From: Batillaria attramentaria
Lineage: Eukaryota > Mollusca > Gastropoda > Batillariidae
Assembly: GCA_018292915.2 (NCBI GenBank)
Contig: JACVVK020000499.1
Coordinates: forward strand, 62,001 to 126,000
Length of the DNA stretch: 64,000 nt
Reading direction: 5' to 3'
Part shown: positions 11,956 to 23,800 of the stretch, in pieces
Numbering within the stretch: the stretch's first letter is position 1
How the letters are laid out: each line of letters begins with the position of its first letter
Program-made: the position numbers and the translations under genes
The notes under the pieces: generated by a model
What the model was told of the DNA's origin: nothing
The model's database searches: none
The model's input: only the letters and a program-made list of their open reading frames with translations

Positions 11956-11976
11956 ACAGAGAGAGAGAGAGAGAGT
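11913..11976. repeat. (GT)n(GA)n compound microsatellite
   Basis: About 20 GT units followed by about 11 GA units. Confidence 0.96.
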
Positions 11977-12425
11977 ACATACTATTCAGTTTTAACATGC
12001 TAAAGGCGTGCCTGTTTTTAGGATAATCACAAAAATGGAAGAAAACGACCTCTTCTTCTTCATTTTTTTCCCACGTCTTTACATTTGAGTCCAGTTTTTC
12101 CACGCCAATTTCTCCGCCATGCTCTCTGTAAACTGGTTCAGATGAGCACTTATATAATAGTTTTTACTTGTTGTGCTCTCTTTCAATGTATTATTGTTTA
12201 CTGCTTGACGGTGATCCGGCTTCTAAGAATATAATGTTGAAACCAAAACGACCTAAACGCCGATGTATTACGGTGTCAGTCTTATTAAACATTTGATCTT
12301 GGGTGTGTTTAGTCAAACGTTCATTGCTTCCGCAGCTTATATTTTTGGTGCTACCGCTATACACCGTTTCAAAATTGAACGGACTTCTCCAGTTTAGTAT
12401 ACTGCAATTAAAAATGTCATACCTA

Positions 12426-13059
12426 CCGTAAAAACCGTAACTTTTCAACCACCCTTACTTTTCAACCACAGTGCGAAATCTGGGAAAGTTAGGTAAAACA
12501 AAATCTCCTTACTTTTCAACCAGGCACCAAAGATCTGTCCCAAAATTTTCAAACGGGCCAGGAAGACTGTGAGGCAACCTGAAGATAATGTAAGAAGTCC
12601 AGAAAAAGTGAAACAACTTGATAAAGCTTTGCCGATTTGCCAGTCTGGCTCTCAATCGATTTGTTGGTGCCGCCATTTTGAGGCCGGAAGTTACAGAGTA
12701 GTTTCCCTTCACACTTCCCGTTTTTCAGTCATCTAGGCAAGTTTGGCTGATGTGGTGGTCCGTTTCGGAGTTTAGAAGAAGGAAAATACTCATTTGTAAT
12801 TAAAAGGACAAGGAGTATATGGTGATTAAAATATTAGGTAAGGTTTACAACCATTTTTGTGCCTTTCAAAGCACTCTGATGTGAGATACTACTTCAAGCA
12901 GCGTTGTTCACTTTGCCCCACCAGCACACATGGTGTTCAGTAAAGATGGTTGGGTATCGAAACTGAACTTTTTTTTTTTTTGCTCCTTAGTTTCAACCAG
13001 ACCTTCAAATTCAAGATTTTTCAGTGTAAAAAGCGGTTGAAAAGTTAGGGTTTTTACGG
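12426..13059. mobile_element. Non-autonomous TIR DNA transposon (MITE-like), 634 bp
   Basis: The left end reads CCGTAAAAACCGTAACTTTT. The right end, reverse-complemented, reads CCGTAAAAACCCTAACTTTT, giving about 25 bp of terminal inverted repeat with one early mismatch. The element is flanked on both sides by TA (12,424-12,425 and 13,060-13,061), as expected for TA-targeting Tc1/mariner/pogo-type elements. Subterminal ACTTTTCAACCA repeats occur three times at the left end. The interior has no transposase-like frame; the longest frame (12,509-12,712, minus) has no recognisable motif. Confidence 0.75.
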
Positions 13060-13929
13060 TATGTATGTGTGTATGTACGTATGTATGTGTGTATACATGT
13101 ATGTAGGATTACATGTACTTTAAATTTTGCCTGTATACCCGCCCGACTGTATTTATATGTCTGTCTATCGTGTAAAAATTTGCATAAAACGCCAAACTGA
13201 CAGTTTAAAAAAAAAGGACTTACAACAGCAACAGTCAGCAGATTACAATGAAAAAAAAATGTCATACCACCACCACCACCCTCCCAACACACACACACCA
13301 TCATCGATCAAAATACAACTTGACATACCTATTTCCAGTAGATTTTGCATTCCGGACATACAGTCTCGATACTGACTGTGTATCACTGGAGACCCCCATC
13401 CGGGACGGAGCTCGAGATCTCATGCTGGCGTGTTTCTGGGTTGGCGCCTTCCCTCTCTGTGGCCTCATTAAGCAGCACGTGCCGCCCGAGAGGCCCACTT
13501 GAGGTCACAAGTGGTGATTAAACACTGGAGAGGTCCACTTCACGCTGCAGGTTGTGATTAAACACGGATTATGATGCGGGCTCTAGCTCTCCTCTACCAC
13601 ACTAGAGGGAGAGAGGGAACCGGTCTAAAAGTCGGCCTGGTCTGCAGCGCCTGTGGTCACGCGCTGTGGTTGTTCAATGGGAAGATGATTCGATTTTGAT
13701 CAACTTCAAGCGAGGGAAATCTGTCAGTCAATAAGCTGAGAGTTCTAATGCATACGCTTAAGCGGACCTCTGACCATGGGCGCATGTTTTGTTGTTGTTG
13801 TTGTTTTAGCCAACATTCAATGAATGGGCAGCATGACTTTTGTTTCCCATTGTGTCCTGTATAACTATGAGGTTTGTAAATAAGAATAGCGGAAACTTTC
13901 CGTCCCTGGACGCCAGCATCAAACATTTT

Positions 13930-13967
13930 ATTGTTTGTGTATTATTATTATTATTATTATTATTATT
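13930..13967. repeat. (ATT)n repeat
   Basis: Short ATT array in non-coding DNA. Confidence 0.9.
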
Positions 13968-14099
13968 TACTCGGAATATTTCATGACCTTCTGATATCCG
14001 TCACGGATTCTTGTGGCCAATCACTAGAAAAAAAATTCAGAATTTGAGAAATAGACATAAGACAACAAATTTTGCTTTTGTCCCTGTCCAAAACCTGCC

Positions 14100-14900
14100 C
14101 ACAGCTGATATCACAGGCTGATCAGCATGCTGTCGTCACGCTCCATCGACTCCTCGCTCCGGATACTTGAGCAGAGCTTGAGGAGCAAGGCGGGACAAAA
14201 AGCACGAGCTCTCGAGTCCCACTGCACGCGCCGGCGCGAGACGCCGCAGACCTGTCCGAGGGTTCTTCTCTTATCCCGTGGTGCCACTCCAAGGCTCTGG
14301 CCAATCAAACCACGGCAATCAGCGATTATCGCTAGCCACACCCGGTTAGGTCGTCTTCGAGATGACGAGTGCTTGCAAGCGTCATGAGACAGTCGGTCAG
14401 TGCCATGCACTGCAAAGGCGAGCGGTGACGCACTGTCTAGAACAATGGATTGGACGCTTTCTGGCATAATCACTGGTGATACTCGTCACTGTTTTCTTGT
14501 GTTTTGGGGGACGGGTGAAGGGGGGAACTTCTTGCTACCTCTGACTTGTCACTTTATTTAGTTTTGATAAACACGTGATGCGCTTGCACACCTAAAGAAA
14601 ATAACTCTAGATCGCTAACTTAGTTCTAACTCTTGACGTATCTGCTTGCTGAACAACTAAAGTCCTGGACAATCAGGAAAAGTATGAGACCGGTGAATAA
14701 TACACGGCTCTTCTGGCACAAGTGACATCACAGAACCACACACACTCGCACACAAACCTCATAAAGATGCGGTATGAATTTTTTAGTGCACTGGTCCAAA
14801 TCCGGGCGTGCATATGACGCGAATGTCACTTGAATTAAACCACCGGGCCCAGCCGCTGAGCGCGTAAACACCTGCCTACCCCGCGGCAACAATCATTTCA
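14100..14900. other. GC-richer unique block, no gene recognised
   Basis: More GC-rich than its surroundings and open in several frames at once (14,111-14,473 minus; 14,127-14,387 plus). None of the frames resembles a known domain and no splice-site pair supports an exon. Confidence 0.35.
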
Positions 14901-14984
14901 CATGCTCATCAGGGAGAAAAAAAAATCACAAAATTTAATGGCTTTTCTCTATGATCATAAACAGAATAGCTACCAGATCCGCGA

Positions 14985-14986
<2 letters not shown>

Positions 14987-15076
<90 letters not shown>
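14987..15076. repeat. (GT)n microsatellite
   Basis: About 45 GT units that end directly against the 5' end of the family A SINE at 15,078. Confidence 0.98.
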
Positions 15077-15077
<1 letters not shown>

Positions 15078-15251
15078 GGGGAGCCAGGGTGGCCGAATTG
15101 TAGAGCGTTGGGCCTCTAATGCTCGGGTCGTGAGTTCGTATCCCGGCTGGGGCCAAATATTTGTGCTGGCTTTTTCGTCGTTGCCCCGTCTTTGATATCA
15201 CCCGTATGTGGTGGAAAAGGACGTTAAACCCCCAAACACCCTCTCTCTCTT
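15078..15251 (+). mobile_element. tRNA-derived SINE, family A, full-length-looking
   Basis: Head GGGGAGCCAGGGTGGCCGAA with A box TGGCCGAATTGT and a B-box-like GTGAGTTCGTATCCCGGC. The body has GGGCCAAATATTTGTGCTGG, CCCCGTCTTTGATATCACC and the conserved end GTGGAAAAGGACGTTAAACC CCCAAACACC, then (CT)n. The head resembles a Leu/Ser-class tRNA but lacks proper stem pairing, so it is a SINE rather than a tRNA gene. Pol III transcription would start at the head. Confidence 0.92.
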
Positions 15252-15439
15252 AGTCTTAGTATACCTCAGTACAGATAACCTGACACTGTGTGCTGCTGGA
15301 TGCACATGGACTAAGGATGTTAGATTGTTAAACACAATTGCCTCGTACAAATCAATTATTGTCGCCGTGTTCTTTAACCAATCAACTTGCGTGACATTGC
15401 ATGTTCCAGGGTGTGTATGGGTGTTACTAGAGCTAAGTC

Positions 15440-15665
15440 GGTATAGTTTGCACCCTTGCGCCGTACCGGGCGAACTATACCAAGGCAGCCACGCTCATTT
15501 AGTACAGTTCGCCTGCTTAGACCCGTTAAGGTTTAGGTTTAGGGTTAGGTTTACATTTAGGGTTTGGGTTACCTTGTGGTAATGGTGCAATCGCTATGTT
15601 GTTTAGACGGTCGCAGTGCATTTACAGCAGATGCAAATGGCACAAGGGGGCGAACTACTGATACC
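15440..15665. mobile_element. Hairpin-rich 226-bp repeat with telomere-like core
   Basis: GGTATAGTTTGC at 15,440 pairs with GCGAACTATACC ending at 15,481. The right end, GGCACAAGGGGGCGAACTAC TGATACC (15,639-15,665), is an imperfect inverted copy of the left end. The centre (15,525-15,573) is a run of TTTAGG / TTAGGG / TTTGGG units. It looks like a MITE-type element, but flanking duplications are not clear. Confidence 0.45.
15525..15573 (+). repeat. Degenerate interstitial telomere-like repeat
   Basis: Successive units TTAAGG, TTTAGG, TTTAGGG, TTAGG, TTTACA, TTTAGGG, TTTGGG resemble the animal telomere repeat TTAGGG. They lie inside the hairpin-rich repeat, so they may be element sequence rather than an ancient chromosome end. 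Confidence 0.6.
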
Positions 15666-15969
15666 AACGCAGCGTTATTAAAATGAGACTGCGGCGTTCA
15701 AATGAAGTGCTGTCGCCATTTCGTTGTAATCACCTCTCTGATTTAATCCCGGTAGCTTCGGTGCATGCCGATCGCCAACAAACATATCGTACACTTGACC
15801 CCCACAGCAACGTGCAAGGGTACCTAGTGCATGTGCAAATACTCGTCACCCAACTGACGGAAACCAAGAAAATGGGTCACAAGCCGAAGACACACAACGC
15901 AGCTGAACTCCGAGTAGTTTACGTGACACTGCGTTTGTTTTACGAACATCGTAAATTTGTCTTCAGTCT

Positions 15970-17085
15970 CTAACTTGCAATGCAACGATGACACAGGTGT
16001 CTGCGAGGAGAAATCTGGGTCTATGTTTTGCTGTAGTTCTAGGACTGTTGAACGCAGACATCAGGAAGTAGCCTGAGTGCTGCCAAATAAAATTTCTGTA
16101 TTTGAATTTTTCACTTACTTTGCGTGCAACGGTGGCAGTTAAGTGCACAAAAGTGGTTTCTGGTAGCAATTTCACTACTCACTGCAATCACAGCTGTGAC
16201 CTTGTTGATAATGCGGCACCCCAAAACTTGCAAAACTGTTCACAAAATGGCCAACTGGGTCTCAAAGAACAGTGAAGGAAAAATCTAATGTGGCCGACCT
16301 TGCTGGCAGTATGCCTAGACTGAATAGTGTTCAATTGGACTATTTTGTCAGAATAGCTGTCCTCACAGCTGGAATCTGTTTAACCTGCCTGTCTCACCCC
16401 TCCAGTGATGTTTCATCTTTGGTTTAGTTCTCAAATCATACTCTTTGTTTGTTTGAAATGGCTGCATTCCTTTAACTTGTACGTGTATTCATCACGTTTG
16501 GCTCGTCGTTTCCTTCATGTGCTTCGCTAGACTTCTTGCTGTATTTTGTTTTCTCTCTTTTCTTTTCTGCTTGTTTTATTCGATTTTCGTTTGCTTCAGC
16601 TGTGTTCGGGTGCATGTAGTAATTCTTAGTAGTTGAGGTTTGTTTGTTTGTTTTTCTGCCGCAAGGACCAGCTGTACGTTAAGCACTTGTGCTAAACACT
16701 TACATGCTTGTAAAATAAACTTTTTTCCTTTTTTTTTCAGACGAAAGTACCAATTCAGCATTCATCACCAGAGATCCACTCGCCAAGAACTATCCTCCCA
16801 TTCGAAGAGCTCTCCCGTCGGACCGATTTCACTCGGGGCGCTCGTGCAACTAAATCATAAAGGGTCATAACTTGGGACAAGTGAATGCTTAACGCGATCA
16901 TAAAAACATCAGAAGCTCTTACATGTTTAAATTTATCCACCACGACACGAAAAGGGGATAACGGGAGACCTTTTCCGCCAGAATCAAGGAGATCAGGCGA
17001 GCCAGTAGTGAGAGGATGATCTAAGTGCAGGCAAACCACAGGCGACTACCGCCATTCTCTCGTTACCGGCGAAAATCTGCTTTAT
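15970..17085. other. Giant intron, no gene seen
   Basis: Unique sequence without an identifiable exon. The block 16,790-17,075 is repeat-poor and moderately GC-rich and could be constrained non-coding DNA. Confidence 0.3.
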
Positions 17086-17224
17086 CCAAAAAAAAAAAAA
17101 AAAAAAAAAAAACAATGTGGACGGAAAATCACAATACTATGGGGTTCAGAGAATGAATATGTATGTGGATGACAGGAAATATGCATAATTGTCTCGCCTG
17201 ATACATGAACCGACATTTGTTTCA

Positions 17225-17450
17225 AGGTTGAGTGGCAGTGCTCGGGTGCAAGCCAGCCACTTTGTATCTCATTATGTCGGACACGTCATCTGGCTGCATC
17301 AAACATGACAAGTGCACAGTCATCTCAGGCGATATACAGCTTCAAACCTCCATCCACAATCTGTATCTGTGATCCCGGCCAGCCCCTATTATTTATTTTC
17401 TTCCTCTAAGATATGGGGTAATATTGCGTGATGCAAATCTTTTCTGTTTC
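17225..17450. promoter_or_regulatory. Candidate conserved non-coding block (octamer-containing)
   Basis: Repeat-poor, even-composition stretch with a perfect POU octamer ATGCAAAT at 17,431-17,438, a TCATTATG word near 17,270 and CACGTCATCTGG near 17,281. It is proposed only because regulatory blocks are expected in the intron around mab-21; conservation cannot be tested here. Confidence 0.2.
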
Positions 17451-17559
17451 ACGAAAAGAAACAACACTGACGTCATCTGAGCGGGAAAAAAAATCTCAGC
17501 GCCAAGGATTTAATACATGCCGTTACGCCCTTTTTTCTTTTTCTCCAAAATGTCTTGTG

Positions 17560-17662
17560 GGTCTATGTTTTTGTGTGATGTTTCTAATGTGATGTAGTGC
17601 ATTTTGGGCAAAAGCGATTTCCCTTCTAGGGATGAATAAAGTATTTTCAATTCAATTCAATA
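17560..17662 (+). mobile_element. Retroelement 3' end with (TTCAA)n tail
   Basis: GATTTCCCTTCTAGGGATGA ATAAAGTATT is followed by TTCAATTCAATTCAA. A polyadenylation-like ATAAAG followed by a short pentanucleotide tail is typical of a truncated LINE or SINE end; AATTCAATTCAATTCAAT also occurs at 26,678 in the other orientation. Confidence 0.55.
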
Positions 17663-17757
17663 ATGCTGCTCATCCGACATCTGGTTTCTGAGGGAACGCT
17701 GATTGTGTTACGGGTAAGGTCCAAAAGACGAGTCATACGGGGTAGAGTGTGTGTGTG

Positions 17758-17758
<1 letters not shown>

Positions 17759-17787
<29 letters not shown>
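17759..17787 (+). repeat. G29 homopolymer
   Basis: 29 consecutive G, preceded by a short (GT)n. It can form G-quadruplexes and its length is prone to sequencing error. Confidence 0.9.
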
Positions 17788-17788
<1 letters not shown>

Positions 17789-18529
17789 GCTCTGGAGTAG
17801 CTAAAGGAGGAACAAGCAGGCAGAGACAAAGAAAACTGAAAGGTTGATGAAGGTGGAAATGAGGGTTTGCATTTGCAATACGGTATCATAAATTCCAACA
17901 GATGTGATTCAGTCGTGAGGCTAAATCCACAGAACACCAAATCCAGTGAATTTGTAAGTCACCAGAAAATCGTGACACTGTGTGACAATTTCTACTTCGT
18001 TCGTGTTACTTGAATTTATTTAAGGAGCGTACGTGTGCTGAGTGTTCGGACCAAGCCGTCACACTGTCTCCATATCTTCCATCCTCAGTAGACATTGCAA
18101 GCTAAGTCTGCGCATAATTCCAGCAATAATTTCAACTTCAAAACGAACATTTACTGACTCAGACGAAGGCCTACACCACGAAGGCAGTTGTCCACGAAAA
18201 TATTAGCGATAGACATAAAAGCAAAAAATACAATGAAGCGAATGTTGTATAATACCAGGCACATTATGCAGAGACAAAGTGAAGCACCGACGGAACGAAC
18301 TCCAGCCAACGGATTCTGCGATGCATGACCACTGCATTTTTTTTTTTCACATCAGTAACGCCTGTGGTTGCTGGGACCATGAAGCTGTGACAAGAAGCAC
18401 GAGTTCGTAAAAATCAAATTTAAAACAAAAACTGAAAAAAGCTGGTAAGCATAATCGAGTACTGCTGAGGAGTTGAGTTATTTGTTAAATTTATCTGCTT
18501 CCACAATTAGATAATTGGACAACAACAAC

Positions 18530-18583
<54 letters not shown>

Positions 18584-18590
18584 AATAAAT
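18530..18590. repeat. (AAT)n/(AAAT)n array
   Basis: Trinucleotide AAT array passing into AAAT units. Confidence 0.95.
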
Positions 18591-19081
18591 TTCACACAGC
18601 TGACGTTCTCCTCCTGAGACTCATGCGTCTCAAATCACGGGCACTACCCTAGAGCTACCCAGGCTGACGTATCTCGAGCAAAAGCCGTTCGTGGTCAGAG
18701 TGTGATATTAAAGGTGATGTATGGCGAAGTTTAAGCGAGTGCACTGTCAGATTGGCGCTGGCTTCCGAGGGTCCCAGGTTTAACCTGTCAGTGAAGCTGA
18801 ACGGCACGCGGAACAAGGGGCCACGAAAGGAGACTGAGAAGGAAAAAGCAGCAAAAACACTCCTATAAATCAAACTATACGGGCTGTATGGATTAATACC
18901 ACAGTACGCATATCATGCTTATACTCTCTCTCTCTCTCTCTCTCTCTCCTTGCGTTACAAAAGACATGCATGAGAATACAGGTCTGACTTAAAACGTTTC
19001 TTCCGCTTCAACAAGTCTTATCTTAAATGACGTGTACTGTCCGGCAAAAAATCCTGCAAATGTCCTCACTGCGATTTTTTG

Positions 19082-19083
<2 letters not shown>

Positions 19084-19163
<80 letters not shown>

Positions 19164-19189
19164 GCGGGTGCGCGCGCGCGCCCGCGCGT
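19084..19189. repeat. (GT)n passing into CG-rich alternating tract
   Basis: About 37 GT units followed by GCGTGTGCGGGTGCGCGCGC-type sequence. The alternating purine-pyrimidine tract is a Z-DNA candidate. Confidence 0.95.
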
Positions 19190-19267
19190 CTCTTAAAAAT
19201 GTTTTAATCTATGTTATATACATATTTAAGCAGCTGTACTCCCCTCCCTAAGCGTTTCAGTGTGACC

Positions 19268-19771
19268 GGCCCCCGTAGTGTAGTGGTTAGCACTTCGGAC
19301 TATGGACCGGGAGACCCGGGTTCGAGTCCCAGCCGAGGCAAGCGGGATTTTTCCAACCTAGGTCGGCTCCTACCCAGAGCGGGTGTGCTATGGGCCCAAT
19401 GGGGAGGCTGTTGCCACACAGCCGAGTTTCACCCACTTCACGGGTGCGACTTTGGGGGTGCTTCCCTTGGCATGACACGTCTTATGATGTGGATGATTAC
19501 ATGGCCGGTACCGCAGGTGCCGTAGTTCCCGGGCCTGGTTAATGCCGGGATATTTATGACAGGAAGTGTGAAATGCGGCCCTGTCCCGCAGCCCCAAACC
19601 ACACGGATCTCCATAGCATCATCTTACCATCATCCTCATCTCCATCATCATGCATAATAAAAACTGCCTCAACTTCCGAGCCCTCCGTGGATTCCACCCG
19701 TTACCAGTGAGGAACACCACGGGAGCCGGCAAAGAGTTGTGGCAGCAAAAAAAAAAAAAGAAAAAAAAAAG
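19268..19771 (+). mobile_element. tRNA-derived SINE, family B, about 0.5 kb
   Basis: The tRNA-like head has A box TAGTGTAGTGGTTAG and B box CCGGGTTCGAGTCCC, closest to Asp/Glu/Val-type tRNA heads. The body has CCTAGGTCGGCTCCTACCCA, GCTATGGGCCCAATGGGG, CACAGCCGAGTTTCACCCAC and CATCATCCTCATCTCC. The end reads GGATTCCACCCGTTACCAGT GAGGAACACC, then poly-A. A second copy at 49,862-50,262 has the same blocks in order. Confidence 0.87.
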
Positions 19772-20696
19772 AGTTTCAGTGTGTTGCGCGTACGGTTTTC
19801 GGCACAACGATGAGCAAAACGAATGCTTTACTTCTGGCACAAAACTCGTACAGTGTCATTACACAGAGAAAAACAAAGATACCACTTACAAAGACCGATG
19901 TGTTCTGACGCGTGTCGATGTCCCCATTCTACAACTGCGTCTGATGCTGGCACAAGGCACTGTATAATGAAGCTGCATTCTGACTCAGCTGCGCATCTTG
20001 CCCCCCCCCCCCTCCCCCGCCCAAGCCGACATATGGATACAAACGCCCCATAACGCTTGCATAACAAACTAGCAGCATGAGAAGACATGCTCCGGGGTAG
20101 TAAAGTGAAAATAAAATGATAGAGGATGTATGGCCGCTCGTTAGGGAAAGTCCTCAGCACCGAGGCCTTGCCGAGATGTAGGAGGAGGTCACGGCACCAG
20201 AGAGACAAGCACGTGAGATACGTGCGTGCGGTGAGCGTGCTGAGGTTCTTGAAAAGCGCGCGCTCGGACCGATTAGCACGGGCAGCACGGGACGCCACAA
20301 GCAGGCACACCTGGTCAGTTCTACGGACATCTTCTCCTCAAGTTTCTTCCGAGGTCTTCGTCGCCAGTTCGGCCTACCTTCCGACATTTCTATGCTCACA
20401 AATTGGTCTGAGCTTTTTTTGTCCATTAGGACACACGCAGAGTTATGTACAGCGTCTGACGTCTACGTCAGCAGTGGTATAGTCATGAAGTCCTCGTCAC
20501 CATGCACATCCAACCCCGCTGCATCTACGAGACTTTCTGCAAAATTTCTCAAACCACCCTTCTCGCCTGCGTTCAATCATGGTGTTGCAAGGATCCCCGT
20601 CGTGCGGGTTATCTCCCCCCGCGAAGGGTTATCTGCCCCTGCGCCACCCGATACCACGAGCGTTAATGTCGGACGGAGGCTTCGAAGCTCAGAGAG

Positions 20697-20750
<54 letters not shown>

Positions 20751-20755
20751 TGTGT

Positions 20756-20800
<45 letters not shown>
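20697..20800. repeat. (GT)n(GA)n compound microsatellite
   Basis: About 38 GT units with two GGT interruptions, then about 13 GA units. Confidence 0.97.
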
Positions 20801-23800
20801 AACGTCTCAAAGACTCCCAGAAAAAAAAGGTATTAGTGGAGAGAGACAGTACGGACAGCGCGGAGCAAGCCCACAGGTCGTGTCTTGTGATCTCCCAGGC
20901 TGCTTACTTTTCACACGACGTTAATGTCGCAACGGGAGGAGGCACGCCCCGGGCTTGGGGAAGACAAGACGGATGATTAGAGGCGACTTCAAACCGTACA
21001 TGATACGCTCATGATTACGATGAGCGGCTCGAGCTTTTTAGTCGTGGCGGCGAGCAAGGCAACCCGGCTCCTCGTGTTTGTAAATCTTTGTAGCCGTTTA
21101 CAGCGACGCCTCTCTTGCATGATGGGGGAAGGAGATGATGGGGTAAGGCCGGGGGGGGGGGGGGGGGGGGGGAGGATACGTCATGCCATACGGGGATGAC
21201 GTAGCAGGTGGTAACTGTCTAAGTTCTGAAGAAACTCAGGAACGTGAAGGCAGAACTCACTTTACGAAAATATGAAAACGTTACCAACACAAACATGAGC
21301 CGAGGCTCAGCTGAGTCAAGGAAGGACACAGTGTTACGATCACCAATGCCCAAACATCACAGGCCGATTATCTGAAGAATTCCATTGGGGGGGGGGGGGG
21401 GGGTAGTACACGTACACAGACTCCCCTCCCCAGACTGCACCCCAACCCCAACCCCCCCCCCCAAAAAAAAAAAAAAAAAAAAAACCGACATGGTAACAGT
21501 AACTTATTCACACAGTGCTACGGTCACCAGTGTCAAAAACCATCAGCCGGCCATCTTGAAAGTGTTACTCTGTGAGAAAGAAAGAAAGAAATGCAGAAAA
21601 AGTAATTCATTCCTGTCAATGGTGTCAGCAGAGTTAGCAACACACCTCTGGGTTCTCACAGCACAGGCACTACGGTAAAGGGTGGCGGGAAAGAACACAA
21701 GAGTCGAGACAAGATAACCGCACACAAGCATGTTTCTTGCTTCGGACGAGCATAAACGCGGGCGCCCAAGTGGCCACACGCACCCCGAGATTAGGAGGAG
21801 GCGAATCTGAAGCGGTTGTTTGGGTTGTTTTAGGGGCTTGTTGACTGACGGCTGCGGCACGGTGAGGCCCGAGTAACCAGACACACGACCTCACCCGAAA
21901 TAGAGGGAATCAAACGATATTCTGGGATTACCTGAGGTCAAAGCCCCCCCCCCCCCCCTTCCCCCGTTCTCAGCAACCTTTCGGTGAGACTATCGGAATT
22001 AGTGGATCATGGAAATAAAATCGTACAAACCAAATAAAAGTACCCTCTTTACGTGTGGTGATTATGAGTGATAAAGTTTCGCTTGGTCGAAGATCTGCCT
22101 AAGACTATTCTGAACGACAGTCCGATGGGATAATTAGAAGTAATGGGCAATGAAAAAACAACCGTACTGAACAATGGGGAAAAAAAGTACTTAACATAAA
22201 AAAGTACTGGGCCATGGGGAAAAAAAGGTAAAAGTACCCCTTACATCAAAAACCGTTCGCTTGTTCTCATCTGATTTGGAAGTTTTTTGAAAACAAGCTT
22301 TACATATTTCTCTGAAGAAGCGTTCTGCGGACTAGACGGATAAAAAAAAAAGGTCCCAAGGCAATCAGAGAAAAAGAGGGGGAAGGGAGGAATTCCGTCT
22401 ACAGAGGGACCATGCCTATCAATAATGCAAAACAATCGATCCTGGAAAGGCGAAGAGAAACTTTAAGAACAAAAGCACCTCCAAAGTCGTCCCCTGCCCA
22501 GACGTTGAAGCTGTCAGGAGGGGCTGTTCTCACACCCAATTACCGACGCCCGGGTGGCTGGAGACTCGCGAGACAACACGAGACGAGACGAGAAATCAGG
22601 GCTTCCGTCTGGGACCAGGCTGTCTCACAGGGCACAGGGGAGGAAGAGGGGGGAGGAAGGGGGTTGAGTGGGAGGCAGTAGGACGTCGTCCCTATCCTTG
22701 CGAAGGTGCACTGGGGAGCAGAGTCGCGTGCTGACGTCAATCACGCGCTGAGAACGTGCAGATGAAGAACAGTGGGGACAGACTGATCAGGAGGAGGATG
22801 ACGATGATTCAAGATGTTGAGGAAAGGGTGGAAAATATCTCAACCGAAATGTATACCAGCACAAAGCAAATAAAAGTAACACTAAAAAATAAAAAAACCG
22901 ACGACGACGACGACGCTACACCTACAAACACCATGCGGAATGGTCAAGAAATACCTAAGACCAGTAGAGACAGGTCTCCGAGACTAGCATGAAGTGACAA
23001 CTATTATGTTTCACTGGATCAACTTGAAAGTGTTCAACCCCGGAACGCCAACAACACCGCTATTCAAGATGGTCAACGTAAACCCGGGTCACGGTCAACT
23101 GAACGGAGCCATACCCCGATGACGGGCGCCAATGACATCGCGTGCGACGTCCTTCTGGAGCGCACCATGGGACTTCATGGACACGGTATCCTGGACACCA
23201 GAGAAGAAGGACACATGAGGTTCTTGGAGGAGACGTCACGGATCCAGAGGGCGCTCGGGGCATATCGCGTGACCACGGCGGCTGGAAGCGGGGTGCAAAG
23301 GGCGACAACCCGCCCATTTCGTCTTCATTAGCCCTGGGACAGAGGCCGCCAAGGGACACAACCGAAGCCGCTGCGCTTTTGACTGGGGCCGAGAGAGAAG
23401 GATAATTTTCTCCGCGGGCCGAATGCAAAATGGAGAATTATTATGATATGATCGGAGGAAGAACGGGTCGATATCGTGTGCTGTGGCCGGGGACCCTGGA
23501 GGGAGAACTTCCAAGGGGAGATAATGTAAAAGGAATTACCGTCACGCGTGGCGCTAGTGTGCAAGATAAATGGTTACCAAGGGAGTTATCCTGAATAATC
23601 CCAGGAAAAAAAGAAGCAGAACTATTACAGTGATTATTTGAATGAACCGTGAACTGTAACAAACCCTCGGGACTGTAACTGTAAACTAACTTCACTTCTA
23701 CTGCTATGTGGACTCTAGCACGTACTACACATCTGATGTTCGTACTCAAAGCTGTTCCAATTTCTTTCTTATTTCTAGTCTCCCATAACTCCTACGAGTC

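Noticed and set aside
14111..14473. 120-codon minus-strand open frame in a GC-richer patch
   Set aside because: No recognisable domain, several other frames open in the same place, no supporting splice sites.
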